Below, piece after piece: positions 26,336 to 34,990 of a stretch of 64,000 bases of DNA. The translations under genes were made by a program, and so were the position numbers. The DNA is taken from NCBI RefSeq assembly GCF_039944555.1, contig NZ_JBDUYN010000006.1, positions 62,001-126,000 on the forward strand, in the 5' to 3' direction. The notes under the pieces were generated by a model, which did not search any database, was not told where the DNA came from, and saw nothing but the letters and a program-made list of their open reading frames with translations. This DNA comes from Reichenbachiella sp039944555. GTDB lineage: Bacteria; Bacteroidota; Bacteroidia; Cytophagales; Cyclobacteriaceae. How positions within the stretch are numbered: the stretch's first letter is position 1; the number at the start of each line of letters is the position of its first letter.

Positions 26336-27466
26336 TTAAGTCAAACTTTTACGATATTCCGAAGGAGTAATTCCGACCTCTTTCTTGAATAGATGATTAA
26401 ATGTAGATTTTGAATTGAATCCACAATCAAATGCCAATCCTAATAGTGAAAATCGATTCGCCTCATCTGATTTTAGCTTTGCCTTAAATTCTTCAATTCT
26501 GAATTTATTGACAAACTCATAAAAATTACCATCTGTTTTCTGATTAATGAGCTGAGACAACTGATGTTTACTGATACCGATAAGATCTCCTACCTCCGCT
26601 GCGTTCAAAGTGGGATTCTTATAGAGTTTTTCCGTTTTCATAATGTCCTGAAGTCTGGTCATTAAAGTGTCTACTTCTATGTTACTGAGGTTTGAAAAAC
26701 GGTATTTCTCGCCAGACGAATTTCCTTGAACTGCCTTAATATCAGTCCCTACGAATATGTTGGACTGCTTTACACCGAAAAACCCAACGACAAAAACGTT
26801 CACAATAATCATCGCCGCAATCACCTTGAATGATGTCATTCGCTCTAACATATCGAAATCTCCGGCTATAATAATTAGGAATGAAATCCAAAAACCTACA
26901 AACTCAATAATAATCCAATACCTCATCCAATCAAGTGTCTTTTCTTGTAGGTTAGAGAATTCGTTCTCAATGAATGTACGATGCTTAAATAATTTAAAAA
27001 GACAAAGTATCGGATAGAGGCAAGCAGAAAAAGCCATAATCAATGACCAATATCTTACTTGAAATGGAAGCTTGCCACCTATGTTGATAAATCCCTGTGA
27101 AACTTTTACAATATAATTTTCACTTGGTACCAAATAGTAATACCAGATCGAAAAAAGCATGATCAGAAAGGGAATGAAATGGAAGAGTTGCTTTAACCAT
27201 GAGAATCTTGGGCCTTGAACTAAAGATGACACATAAATGAATAACAAAGGCGAAACCAGGAAGGGAATCAAACCTAAAGCAATAAGCGCAGGGACAAAAT
27301 TATCAGTCTGTCCAATAAAATTTAAATAATAGAAATAAAGCATGGCTCCATTCAACAACAGCCAAGTCAGCAAAATATAGTCAAACGTACCCTTCTCCTT
27401 TTTAATTATCAAAAGAAATGAAAGAAACAATGCAAGACCGATTCCCACGAAGTTGATAACACTCAT
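26336..27466 (-). CDS. Membrane-bound AraC-family transcriptional regulator
   Basis: A 376-residue protein. The N-terminal 235 residues contain about seven hydrophobic segments (for example FVGIGLALFLSFLLIIKK, YILLTWLLLNGAMLYFYYL, LIMLFSIWYYYL) typical of 7TM sensor modules. The C-terminal 110 residues form an AraC helix-turn-helix pair (LNAAEVGDLIGISKHQLSQLI and GLAFDCGFNSKSTFNHLFKK, ending VGITPSEYRK). It should sense an envelope or lipid signal and bind DNA from the membrane. It lies directly upstream of the second FtsX permease on the same strand, and downstream of the sterol-desaturase-family gene by about 30 bases. Target genes are unknown; autoregulation or control of the permease is an inference. 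Confidence 0.9.
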   Translation of the reverse strand: MSVINFVGIGLALFLSFLLIIKKEKGTFDYILLTWLLLNGAMLYFYYLNFIGQTDNFVPALIALGLIPFLVSPLLFIYVSSLVQGPRFSWLKQLFHFIPFLIMLFSIWYYYLVPSENYIVKVSQGFINIGGKLPFQVRYWSLIMAFSACLYPILCLFKLFKHRTFIENEFSNLQEKTLDWMRYWIIIEFVGFWISFLIIIAGDFDMLERMTSFKVIAAMIIVNVFVVGFFGVKQSNIFVGTDIKAVQGNSSGEKYRFSNLSNIEVDTLMTRLQDIMKTEKLYKNPTLNAAEVGDLIGISKHQLSQLINQKTDGNFYEFVNKFRIEEFKAKLKSDEANRFSLLGLAFDCGFNSKSTFNHLFKKEVGITPSEYRKSLT

Positions 27467-27497
27467 GAGGTGTAAGATGTTAATGCTTTAATCACTA

Positions 27498-28385
27498 TTA
27501 TTTCTTAGCAGCAAATCCACTAAGGTTTTGATCAATAAAATTCTTTGGGAATTTATCATCTTCAGGAAACCCTAACTCAATATCCCGTCCGGTTGAAGGG
27601 ATATAATTGGTACCAAAAAGATAATCCCAAATACTTAACGATAGCCCAAAGTTCACACCATACTTTCGGCTATCAGGCAGCTCTTTGGCATGGTGCCAAA
27701 TATGCATGGCCGGGTTATTTATTATGTACTTCAATGGGCCGATGTTCATATTGAAATTGGCATGATTCCAATGTCCGATTGCAATAGCCACGGCATGAGC
27801 CAAAAAGAAATCAGTCAGACTGAACCCAATCAATGCTAGAGGAATATATTCCAGCGACTTGTAAACCACGTTTTCCATCCAATGAAACCTTAGGTGGGCA
27901 GCAAACCCCATTTGTTTAACACTGTGATGAACTTTATGAAATTCCCAAAGCCACGGCGACCAATGTAAAAGTCTATGAATTAACCACTCAATAAAATCCT
28001 TTATAACAAATAAGAGGACTAGTTGAAGCCAGGCTGGCAGGCCTCCTACTTCTATAGCCACTAGGTTCTCTATTCCAAACAGACCCAAAAAATCAGTCAG
28101 CAACTGTACTCCTATTTGAGTCATGCCTGCAAATGCGACAATAGAAAACAGAAAGAAGTTAAAGAACATATAAAAACAATCAAGCCAAAAGTCATTCCTG
28201 AACTTGGGTTGATCTTTTCTCCAGGGTTTAACCAACTCTAACCCAAAAAAAATGATTGATAAAATAATGAGTAAATAAAAGTAATTTCCCCAAAGACCGT
28301 CACTTGTTCTTAATGTAAGCTGTCCAACGAACCAATCGAAGTAGCCCGTAGTAGATCTCCAAAATGTGTCTATATATTCATTCAT
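27498..28385 (-). CDS. Sterol desaturase/fatty-acid hydroxylase family membrane enzyme
   Basis: A 295-residue integral membrane di-iron oxygenase. The histidine boxes are present and ordered: HRLLH (137-141), HKVHH (150-154) and a C-terminal HIWHH. They are embedded among hydrophobic segments (YFYLLIILSIIFFGLELV, FNFFLFSIVAFAGMTQIGV, WLQLVLLFVIKDFIEWL). Family members hydroxylate or desaturate sterols, carotenoids, ceramides and other lipids. The gene is first in a same-strand set with the AraC regulator and the permease (gaps of about 30 and 75 bases). The exact lipid substrate is not visible; carotenoid, hopanoid or sphingolipid or sulfonolipid modification are all possible in this phylum. 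Confidence 0.88.
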   Translation of the reverse strand: MNEYIDTFWRSTTGYFDWFVGQLTLRTSDGLWGNYFYLLIILSIIFFGLELVKPWRKDQPKFRNDFWLDCFYMFFNFFLFSIVAFAGMTQIGVQLLTDFLGLFGIENLVAIEVGGLPAWLQLVLLFVIKDFIEWLIHRLLHWSPWLWEFHKVHHSVKQMGFAAHLRFHWMENVVYKSLEYIPLALIGFSLTDFFLAHAVAIAIGHWNHANFNMNIGPLKYIINNPAMHIWHHAKELPDSRKYGVNFGLSLSIWDYLFGTNYIPSTGRDIELGFPEDDKFPKNFIDQNLSGFAAKK

Positions 28386-28441
28386 CGATTATTGCTAAGC
28401 TGTATTCCCACTTTAATGATCAATTGTAAAAATATTCGAAT

Positions 28442-28476
28442 CAAATCTATTCCACATACTAAAAATTAGATATCAA
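28442..28476 (-). promoter_or_regulatory. Promoter of the sterol-desaturase-family gene
   Basis: On the minus strand: TTG (28476-28474), a 24-base spacer and TAGATTTG (28449-28442), a full TAnnTTTG match. The spacer is slightly longer than usual. The leader to the ATG at 28385 is about 50 bases. Confidence 0.45.
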
Positions 28477-28659
28477 GAAAAAATTAATTTAGTGAATTAT
28501 ATCTAACTGATTATCAAAATTATATAGCCAATTTTGCAAGGCAAGGCATTAAATTTTTATGATGTGTGGATGTATAAAAATAAACCGCAACAAGTCTTTT
28601 GTAAATTCATAATGAGTATATTTCCTAAATGATCATGATGTTACAGATCATTCAATCAG

Positions 28660-28667
28660 TATCTTTG
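28660..28667 (+). promoter_or_regulatory. -7 element upstream of the TPR gene
   Basis: TATCTTTG, a full TAnnTTTG match, 20 bases before the ATG at 28688. No clear TTG at the expected distance. Confidence 0.4.
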
Positions 28668-28687
28668 CGACCAAATGCTATTGGATA

Positions 28688-30082
28688 ATGGAGGAGAATT
28701 TTAAGAAACGAAACGAGGAGAAAGAACTCATTAAGAAGTACGAATCGTTTCGTGAAAACAAGGAAGCGTTTTATTTCACTTCTGACGAATACGAATCTAT
28801 CATTCAATCCTACTTGGGGCAAAACAAACACAGGAAGGCACTTAAAGCGGTGAATTTGGCCATCGAACAGTATCCCTTCGCTGTCGAATTCATGGTACTC
28901 AAAGCACAGACCTACTCTAATTTACAAGAATATGGTATTGCGATAGACCTTCTGGAAAAAGCTGGCAATCTACACCCTGGAGATTCTGATGTGTTTCTAA
29001 TCAAAGGAAACATTCAAATATTGAACGGAGACATAGATGAGGCCCTTGCGAGTTTTAACCGTGCATTGGAACAATCTGATGAAAAAGATGAAATATTCTA
29101 TAGCATAGGTCTGGCCTATCAAAACAGAGGCGACTACAAAGAAGCCATCACCTTTTTCAAACAGTCCCTTGAGGAAAATCTTAATAATGAGAATGCACTA
29201 TACGAACTGGCCTATTGTTTAGATGTTACCGGAGAGTTGGAAACCAGCATTTCATATTACAAAGAATTTATCGATAAAGACCCCTACTCTGAGTATGCCT
29301 GGTTCAACCTTGGAATCGTGTACAACAAGCTAGAAAAGTATGAGGAATCTATAAGTGCATATGAATATTGTATCGCCATAGACGAAAAATACAGCTCTGC
29401 TTATTTCAATATGGGTAATTCACTCATGATGCTCAAAAAGTATGAACAGGGACTCAATGCTTTTAAAACTACTCTTGAGTTGGAAGGACCTACTCCTGAG
29501 ATTTATTTCAGTATAGGCTCTGTATACGAGCAAATGGAACAATTCGATTTGGCGATTCGGTATTTCAGAAAGTCAACAAAACTTGATCAATTCTATGATG
29601 AAGCCTGGTATTGTACTGGCGTATGTTTAGGCCACCAAAACAAATGGTATGAAGCTGTGCATTTCTTCAATAAAGCACTCAAACTCAGTGTAGAGAACGC
29701 GGACTATTGGATGGCACTGGCAGAAGCTGAATACAAGGTAGGCAATGTAATTTCAAGTATAGATGCCTACGATGAAGTTAGTCAGCTAGATCCGGGCAAT
29801 GTAGACGTTTGGATAAACTGGTCCAAGATTTACCATGAACAAGGTGATCATGAGCAAGCAATAAATATCCTTCATGACGGCATGGAAGAATTACCAGAAG
29901 AAGCAGACCTTTTTTATAGAGCAGTAATTTACCTGATTGAAAACGGATCTTATAAAACAGCATTCACTTATTTAGAAAAAGGCCTGTTTTTGGACTATGA
30001 AGGCCATACTGTATTGTATGATCACTTTCCCAATTTAGAAACACAAAAGGCGCTCTACAAGATCATTCAGCAGTACAAATAA
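28688..30082 (+). CDS. TPR-repeat protein
   Basis: A 464-residue cytoplasmic-looking protein (no signal peptide; charged N-terminus) made almost entirely of tetratricopeptide repeats. About eleven helix pairs are readable, such as YGIAIDLLEKAGNLHPGDSD, IDEALASFNRALEQSDEKDE, YKEAITFFKQSLEENLNNEN, YEESISAYEYCIAIDEKYSS and FDLAIRYFRKSTKLDQFYDE. TPR superhelices bind peptides or partner proteins. A 116-base gap separates it from the ComA-like gene downstream, so they may be in one transcript. I recognise the fold, not a specific role. Confidence 0.9.
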   Translation: MEENFKKRNEEKELIKKYESFRENKEAFYFTSDEYESIIQSYLGQNKHRKALKAVNLAIEQYPFAVEFMVLKAQTYSNLQEYGIAIDLLEKAGNLHPGDSDVFLIKGNIQILNGDIDEALASFNRALEQSDEKDEIFYSIGLAYQNRGDYKEAITFFKQSLEENLNNENALYELAYCLDVTGELETSISYYKEFIDKDPYSEYAWFNLGIVYNKLEKYEESISAYEYCIAIDEKYSSAYFNMGNSLMMLKKYEQGLNAFKTTLELEGPTPEIYFSIGSVYEQMEQFDLAIRYFRKSTKLDQFYDEAWYCTGVCLGHQNKWYEAVHFFNKALKLSVENADYWMALAEAEYKVGNVISSIDAYDEVSQLDPGNVDVWINWSKIYHEQGDHEQAINILHDGMEELPEEADLFYRAVIYLIENGSYKTAFTYLEKGLFLDYEGHTVLYDHFPNLETQKALYKIIQQYK

Positions 30083-30198
30083 GACATTAGTCATCTACCC
30101 CAAATCATTCGTCAAAACCCTTTGCAAATAGGGCTATTATCAATTTATTTGCAGGTTGAAAAAATCGACCAGCCAGATTATCGTATTGAATACAAAGA

Positions 30199-30972
30199 AT
30201 GAATTATATCCTTAATAATGTACCTGAAAGAACGGTAAAACCGCGTGAAAAAGGGTTCACAATGGTAATGGACAAAGGCTTAAGCGTCCGTCAAGCGGAA
30301 GATTTAATTGAGACTTGTGGAGACTCCATAGATATTATCAAACTAGGATGGGCCACCTCATATGCTACAAATAATCTGCAGAACAAATTAGACTTTTATA
30401 AGTCTGCAGGAATTCCAGTTTATTTAGGAGGTACATTGTTTGAGGCATTCATTATCAGAGATCAGTTTGATGATTACCGCAAGGTGCTTGAGAAATATGA
30501 CATCAATCATGCAGAAGTTTCTGATGGTTCAATTACATTGGATCATGACAAAAAGTGTGAGTACATAAGCACATTGGCTAAGGAGGTTACTGTACTTTCT
30601 GAAGTAGGATCCAAAGATGCGGACGAAATTATACCGCCTTATCAATGGATTGAATTGATGCAAAAGGAACTTGACGCCGGTGCCTGGAAGGTTATTGGTG
30701 AAGCTCGTGAAGGTGGAAATGTTGGATTGTTCAGATCGTCCGGAGAGGTTCGGTCCGGATTGGTTCAGGAAATTCTAACCAAAATCCCAATGGAAAAAGT
30801 CATTTGGGAAGCACCTCAAAAATCCCAACAGGTTTATTTCATCAAATTATTGGGATCCAATGTGAATTTGGGAAACATAGCTCCTGCGGAAGTCATTCCG
30901 TTAGAAACACTCAGATTAGGGCTTAGAGGGGATACCTTTGACTACTTCCTGAATGGGGACGCCAAAATCTAG
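30199..30972 (+). CDS. ComA-like phosphosulfolactate synthase
   Basis: A 257-residue TIM-barrel protein of the ComA family, which adds sulfite to phosphoenolpyruvate to give (2R)-phospho-3-sulfolactate. Family stretches are clear: KPREKGFTMVMDKGLS at the start, IDIIKLGWATS, GIPVYLGGTLFEAF, AEVSDGSITLD, WKVIGEAREGGNVGLF and LGNIAPAEVIPLETLRLGLRGDT. Length equals the archaeal enzymes of coenzyme M synthesis. Bacteroidota do not make coenzyme M, so the product probably feeds another sulfonate, such as sulfolactate or the cysteate-derived sulfonolipids known in this phylum; that is inference. It is 17 bases upstream of the DUF368 gene, followed by aroE in a tight operon. Confidence 0.9.
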   Translation: MNYILNNVPERTVKPREKGFTMVMDKGLSVRQAEDLIETCGDSIDIIKLGWATSYATNNLQNKLDFYKSAGIPVYLGGTLFEAFIIRDQFDDYRKVLEKYDINHAEVSDGSITLDHDKKCEYISTLAKEVTVLSEVGSKDADEIIPPYQWIELMQKELDAGAWKVIGEAREGGNVGLFRSSGEVRSGLVQEILTKIPMEKVIWEAPQKSQQVYFIKLLGSNVNLGNIAPAEVIPLETLRLGLRGDTFDYFLNGDAKI

Positions 30973-30989
30973 CTGCCTAAAATAGTCAT

Positions 30990-31943
30990 ATGCGTTCGTT
31001 TAAAGATTATTTTTTACTATTTCTTAAGGGAATAGGGATGGGCAGCGCAGATGTTGTCCCAGGCGTATCAGGTGGTACCATTGCCTTCATTACGGGTATT
31101 TATGAGGAACTGTTAAGTTCCATTAATTCATTTGATGCTAAAGCCTTTAGACTCCTCTTTTCATTCAAGATTAAAGAGTTTTGGATAAAGGTCAACGGTT
31201 CATTTCTTCTACCCCTAGTAGCCGGCATATTGCTAAGTGCTATGACCTTGGCAAAAATCATTACATTTCTACTTGACAAACATCCCATTCAAATTTGGTC
31301 ATTCTTCTTTGGACTGATTATCATATCATCCATTTCTGTGGCGAAAGAAATTAATAAGTGGAATTTCTATACCTTCATTTCAGGCTTATGCGGTATCGCA
31401 ATTGCCTATGTGATTACAATGGTCACACCCTCAACCACCCCAAACGAATTGTGGTTTGTGTTTATTAGCGGTGCCGTGGCTATTTGCGCTATGATCCTGC
31501 CCGGAATATCCGGTAGCTTTATCTTACTGATACTAGGAAAGTATGCCTATATCATGTCAGCCCTAAAAAACCTTGATACTACAATCATTGCGGTATTCGC
31601 AAGCGGTTGTGTAATCGGGCTATTTACATTTTCCAGGCTCATTTCATGGTTTCTTCAAAAATTCCATAACTACGCTATCGCTTTATTGGCTGGGTTCATG
31701 ATAGGCTCCCTCAACAAAATATGGCCTTGGAAAAAAGCAGAACTTTTCAGATTCAATTCTCATGGTGAGCAAGTACCTACATTCGAAAGAAATTTATTAC
31801 CAACTGATTATTATGCTGAAACAGGCCATTCTCCCATGATCATCCAAGCTATTCTGTTTATGGCTCTGGGATTTATGATGGTGGTAATTATGGAAAAGAT
31901 TGCCTTCGCCATCAAGAAAGCAAAGTATAAAAATCCATCATGA
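30990..31943 (+). CDS. DUF368 (PopT-type) polyprenyl-phosphate transporter
   Basis: A 317-residue polytopic membrane protein. The N-terminal family motif is GIGMGSADVVPGVSGGTIAF, and a second, related re-entrant motif is MILPGISGSFILLILGKY around residues 170-190. This inverted-repeat design is typical of DUF368. Characterised members (PopT) return undecaprenyl phosphate across the inner membrane for reuse in cell-wall and O-antigen synthesis. The start is 17 bases after the ComA-like gene, and its end overlaps aroE by 4 bases (ATGA), so translation is coupled. Role in lipid-carrier recycling is well supported by family. Confidence 0.9.
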   Translation: MRSFKDYFLLFLKGIGMGSADVVPGVSGGTIAFITGIYEELLSSINSFDAKAFRLLFSFKIKEFWIKVNGSFLLPLVAGILLSAMTLAKIITFLLDKHPIQIWSFFFGLIIISSISVAKEINKWNFYTFISGLCGIAIAYVITMVTPSTTPNELWFVFISGAVAICAMILPGISGSFILLILGKYAYIMSALKNLDTTIIAVFASGCVIGLFTFSRLISWFLQKFHNYAIALLAGFMIGSLNKIWPWKKAELFRFNSHGEQVPTFERNLLPTDYYAETGHSPMIIQAILFMALGFMMVVIMEKIAFAIKKAKYKNPS

Positions 31944-32683
31944 TACAATTTGGACTCATCGGCAAAACTTTAAAACATTCGTTTTCAAAAAAATACTTTA
32001 CCGATAAATTCGAAACCGAAGGAATCAATGATTGTCAATATGACTTATTCGAGTTGGCTGAAATTTCCGAATTCCCGAACCTTATCAAGAGGTATGGCAA
32101 TCAACTGAAAGGGCTGAATGTGACTATTCCATACAAAAAGGAAGTCATACCTTATCTGGACGAACTAGATGAAAATGCTGCTGATATACAAGCTGTAAAC
32201 ACGATTAAGGCACTGCCAAATGGAAAGCTAAGAGGATACAATACCGACTACTTCGGCTTTATCAATGCCTTAAAAGAAGACTGGGATCTATCAAATAAAA
32301 AGGCTTTAGTGTTAGGAACAGGTGGTGCTTCATTAGCGATCAAAAAGGCGCTTACTGATCTTGGCATCTTATTTCAATCGGTTTCAAGATATACCACCGA
32401 AAATGCGATCAGTTATGAGCACACTTTTGATGGACAATGGGTTGAAGAACATGAACTAATTATAAATACTACTCCCCTTGGCACCTATCCTGCAATTGAT
32501 GAAAGGCCGAAACTCCCTTACAAGCAACTCACAAATCAACACTTATTGTTCGATTTGGTCTATAACCCTGAAGTAACGTCATTTTTACAAGAGGGCCTTG
32601 ACAGAGGAGCCAAGATCAAAAATGGCTATACCATGCTGGTCGGACAGGCTGAGGCTTCATGGAGCATTTGGAATGAAAAATAA
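31940..32683 (+). CDS. aroE: Shikimate dehydrogenase
   Basis: A 247-residue NADP-dependent dehydrogenase of the shikimate pathway. The substrate domain begins with FGLIGKTLKHSFSKKYF and carries the catalytic Lys in NVTIPYKKEVIPYLDE. The nucleotide domain shows GTGGASLAIKKAL. RGYNTDYFGF, INTTPLGTYP and GYTMLVGQAEASWSIW are further family signatures. It overlaps the PopT-like gene by ATGA. The enzyme reduces 3-dehydroshikimate to shikimate for aromatic amino acids. Slightly shorter than E. coli AroE (272) but with all motifs. Confidence 0.96.
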   Translation: MIQFGLIGKTLKHSFSKKYFTDKFETEGINDCQYDLFELAEISEFPNLIKRYGNQLKGLNVTIPYKKEVIPYLDELDENAADIQAVNTIKALPNGKLRGYNTDYFGFINALKEDWDLSNKKALVLGTGGASLAIKKALTDLGILFQSVSRYTTENAISYEHTFDGQWVEEHELIINTTPLGTYPAIDERPKLPYKQLTNQHLLFDLVYNPEVTSFLQEGLDRGAKIKNGYTMLVGQAEASWSIWNEK

Positions 32684-32733
32684 TTCATTTTAAATCTCGA
32701 CTTATCTACTATCTTCGCTGAAACTCGAAATAA

Positions 32734-33894
32734 ATGAAGTCACTCCCAAAAAATGTCTGGGTGCTTACCCTAGGTCTGGCGCTCATGATGTCAGCCAGTT
32801 CACTTGTTGTATTTGTGGGTGGATTGGTTGGCACAATGCTAGCTCCTTCGGACAACTTAGCCACATTGCCAGTTGCCGCTATTATTGTAGGAACTGCCTT
32901 AGCAACTGTACCGGTGGCACTATTAATGAAAAGATTTGGACGCCGTATGACCTTTCTGTCCATCATAGCATTTTCTATTTTAGTATCGCTGCTGGCCGCC
33001 TATAGTATTCATATACAATCCTTTTATTTATTCTGCACTAGCCTGGCACTCATAGGTATCTCCGTCGCTTCGCTTAATCAATTTCGCTTTGCCGCTATGG
33101 AAAGTGTTTCATCGGATCAAATACCAAAAGCTGCGTCGACTGTTTTACTTGGAGGTATCGCCGCAGCATTTATCGGCCCTGAAATAGCAGTAAGAGGAAA
33201 GGAATTGTTGTCTGCGTCATTCACTGGTTCGTTTGTACTTCTGGCATTCTTGTTTGTATTTGGTTTTATCATTCTTTCGTTTTATCAAAACGTAAAAATC
33301 AATAAAGAAGAAAAGGATTCCCCAGGAAGGCCGCTTACCAACATTATCAAACAACCCATTTTCTGGACAGCCGTACTTTGTGCAATGATGGGTTATGCTG
33401 TCATGAGTTTTATAATGACTGCCACGCCTGTAAGTATGCATGTCATGGACGGTCATTCATTGGAAGACACCAAATGGGTAATTCAAAGTCATATAGTAGC
33501 CATGTTTCTTCCAAGTCTGATTACCGCTTGGATTATTAATAAAATCGGTGTTACGAAGATGATGCTTACCGGAATTTTAGCTTTTGCCATCTGCATTGGC
33601 ATTGCCTATTCCGGACATCATGTAGGACACTACTGGGGCTCACTTGTACTATTAGGTATTGGATGGAATTTCCTTTTTATTGGTGGCACTACATTATTAC
33701 CACAGGCCTATCATGCGAATGAGAGATTTAAAGTTCAGGCCCTGAACGAGTTTATGATTTTTGGTACGCAGGCAGTAGCAGCCCTTTCCGCAGGTCTTGT
33801 AGTACATTCCCTGGGATGGGAAAACATGCTTATCACGACCATTCCGCTGCTGGTCATACCCTTAGCAGCTATTTTAAAAAACAGGCCTGCTTAA
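32734..33894 (+). CDS. Major facilitator superfamily transporter
   Basis: A 386-residue protein with about 12 hydrophobic segments. The loop 2-3 motif is KRFGRRMTFL (MFS motif A), and the segment around 70 (ALLMKRFGRR) follows two helices as expected. The second half restarts after the QNVKINKEEKDSPGRP loop. The N-terminal helix is VWVLTLGLALMMSASSLVV. The substrate cannot be told; the pattern resembles YfkL/NarK-distant or drug:H+ antiporter-like members. It ends directly against the convergent nitrilase gene: the two stop codons are adjacent with no base between them. Confidence 0.85.
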   Translation: MKSLPKNVWVLTLGLALMMSASSLVVFVGGLVGTMLAPSDNLATLPVAAIIVGTALATVPVALLMKRFGRRMTFLSIIAFSILVSLLAAYSIHIQSFYLFCTSLALIGISVASLNQFRFAAMESVSSDQIPKAASTVLLGGIAAAFIGPEIAVRGKELLSASFTGSFVLLAFLFVFGFIILSFYQNVKINKEEKDSPGRPLTNIIKQPIFWTAVLCAMMGYAVMSFIMTATPVSMHVMDGHSLEDTKWVIQSHIVAMFLPSLITAWIINKIGVTKMMLTGILAFAICIGIAYSGHHVGHYWGSLVLLGIGWNFLFIGGTTLLPQAYHANERFKVQALNEFMIFGTQAVAALSAGLVVHSLGWENMLITTIPLLVIPLAAILKNRPA

Positions 33895-34851
33895 CTATTC
33901 TTTTATCTTCAGAGCACTTTGTCGTTCTCTATTTAATATAAGCTGTGTGACGTCTGGCCTTGAATAGTGACCTGTTGGGTCAAAATTTTGGCGTTCTTCC
34001 AGTACCCTGTTGAAATCTAATGTCTGAATAATAAGGCCTTCGTTATCAATCACCGGCTCAACCAACCACTCGCCATCTGGCCCGGCTATGCAAGAACCGC
34101 CGTTGGCCAGTACGTCAGGAGCGTTCTTAAGAATCTCATCCAAATATGGTGTATCTTTTGGGAAATCTTCTTTTTTCATCAGGCCTGACGCAGAAATCAC
34201 AAATGAGCGACCTTCTTTAGCAATATGCCGTGTGATATCAAAAGTGTTTTTTTCGCTGCCTGGCCAGGTTGCCACATGCAGATCTTCTCCCTGACCATAT
34301 AATGCAGTGCGGGAAAGTGGCATCCAGTTTTCCCAACAGTTGAGTCCACCTACTGTAAATTCTTTCAATGGATGTACTCTGAGCCCATGACCATCTCCTG
34401 GTGCCCAGGTCAGTCGTTCTTCATATGTAGGTTGCAGTTTTCGATGCACTGAGCCTATTTCTCCATTCTGATTAATATAGATAAGCGAACAATAAAGGCT
34501 ATGACCTCCCCTGTTTTCTGCACGCTCAATAGTACCCAGGTATATTGCCATTTTATTTGACTTCGCCGCTTCACAAATTCGACTCATGTCGCCTTTTTCT
34601 ATTTGAATAGCCTGTCTTGTGTAGTGCGCATGAATTTCTTTTTGCATAGTGGAGTTGAACTCCGCACCGTGAGTAAGAGTTAGCCAAAAAGGGTACCCAG
34701 GAAGTAAAGCTTCGCCGAATACAAGTAATTCACAGGAGTGCTGTCCTGCCTCTTGAATGGAGGAGCATATTTTTTCAATTGTTCCTTCTTTGTCCAACCA
34801 GACTGGGGAAATTTGGGCAATAGCCACTTTTAGATGGTAAATTTCATTCAT
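33895..34851 (-). CDS. Nitrilase (carbon-nitrogen hydrolase family)
   Basis: A 318-residue C-N hydrolase. The catalytic triad is Glu47 (VFGEALLPGYP), Lys138 (HRKLQPTYEERL) and Cys172 (GGLNCWENWMPL). The HRKLxPTxxER and GxNCWEN patterns are those of true nitrilases (branch 1), which turn nitriles directly into carboxylic acids plus ammonia, rather than amidases. The C-terminal SRPDVTQLILNR segment is also typical. The gene is monocistronic, convergent to the MFS gene and divergent from uvrB. Physiological nitrile unknown. Confidence 0.92.
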   Translation of the reverse strand: MNEIYHLKVAIAQISPVWLDKEGTIEKICSSIQEAGQHSCELLVFGEALLPGYPFWLTLTHGAEFNSTMQKEIHAHYTRQAIQIEKGDMSRICEAAKSNKMAIYLGTIERAENRGGHSLYCSLIYINQNGEIGSVHRKLQPTYEERLTWAPGDGHGLRVHPLKEFTVGGLNCWENWMPLSRTALYGQGEDLHVATWPGSEKNTFDITRHIAKEGRSFVISASGLMKKEDFPKDTPYLDEILKNAPDVLANGGSCIAGPDGEWLVEPVIDNEGLIIQTLDFNRVLEERQNFDPTGHYSRPDVTQLILNRERQSALKIKE

Positions 34852-34990
34852 AGGTTAATAGGATTATTGAGTTGGCAATTATATTAAAACAATATAGCGA
34901 TAAGAAAGTTTAAAAAAACGTATCATCATATTCTCATTCTCTGCCACCTTTCATTTGTTCATCCGTATAGACTAGTCGATATTTACGCTT

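Larger units (their letters stand above)
28386..28687. other. Intergenic region with divergent promoters
   Basis: 302 bases between the divergent lipid hydroxylase and TPR genes. It is AT-rich and holds the two promoter elements listed separately. No ORF, RNA gene or repeat was seen. Confidence 0.6.
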
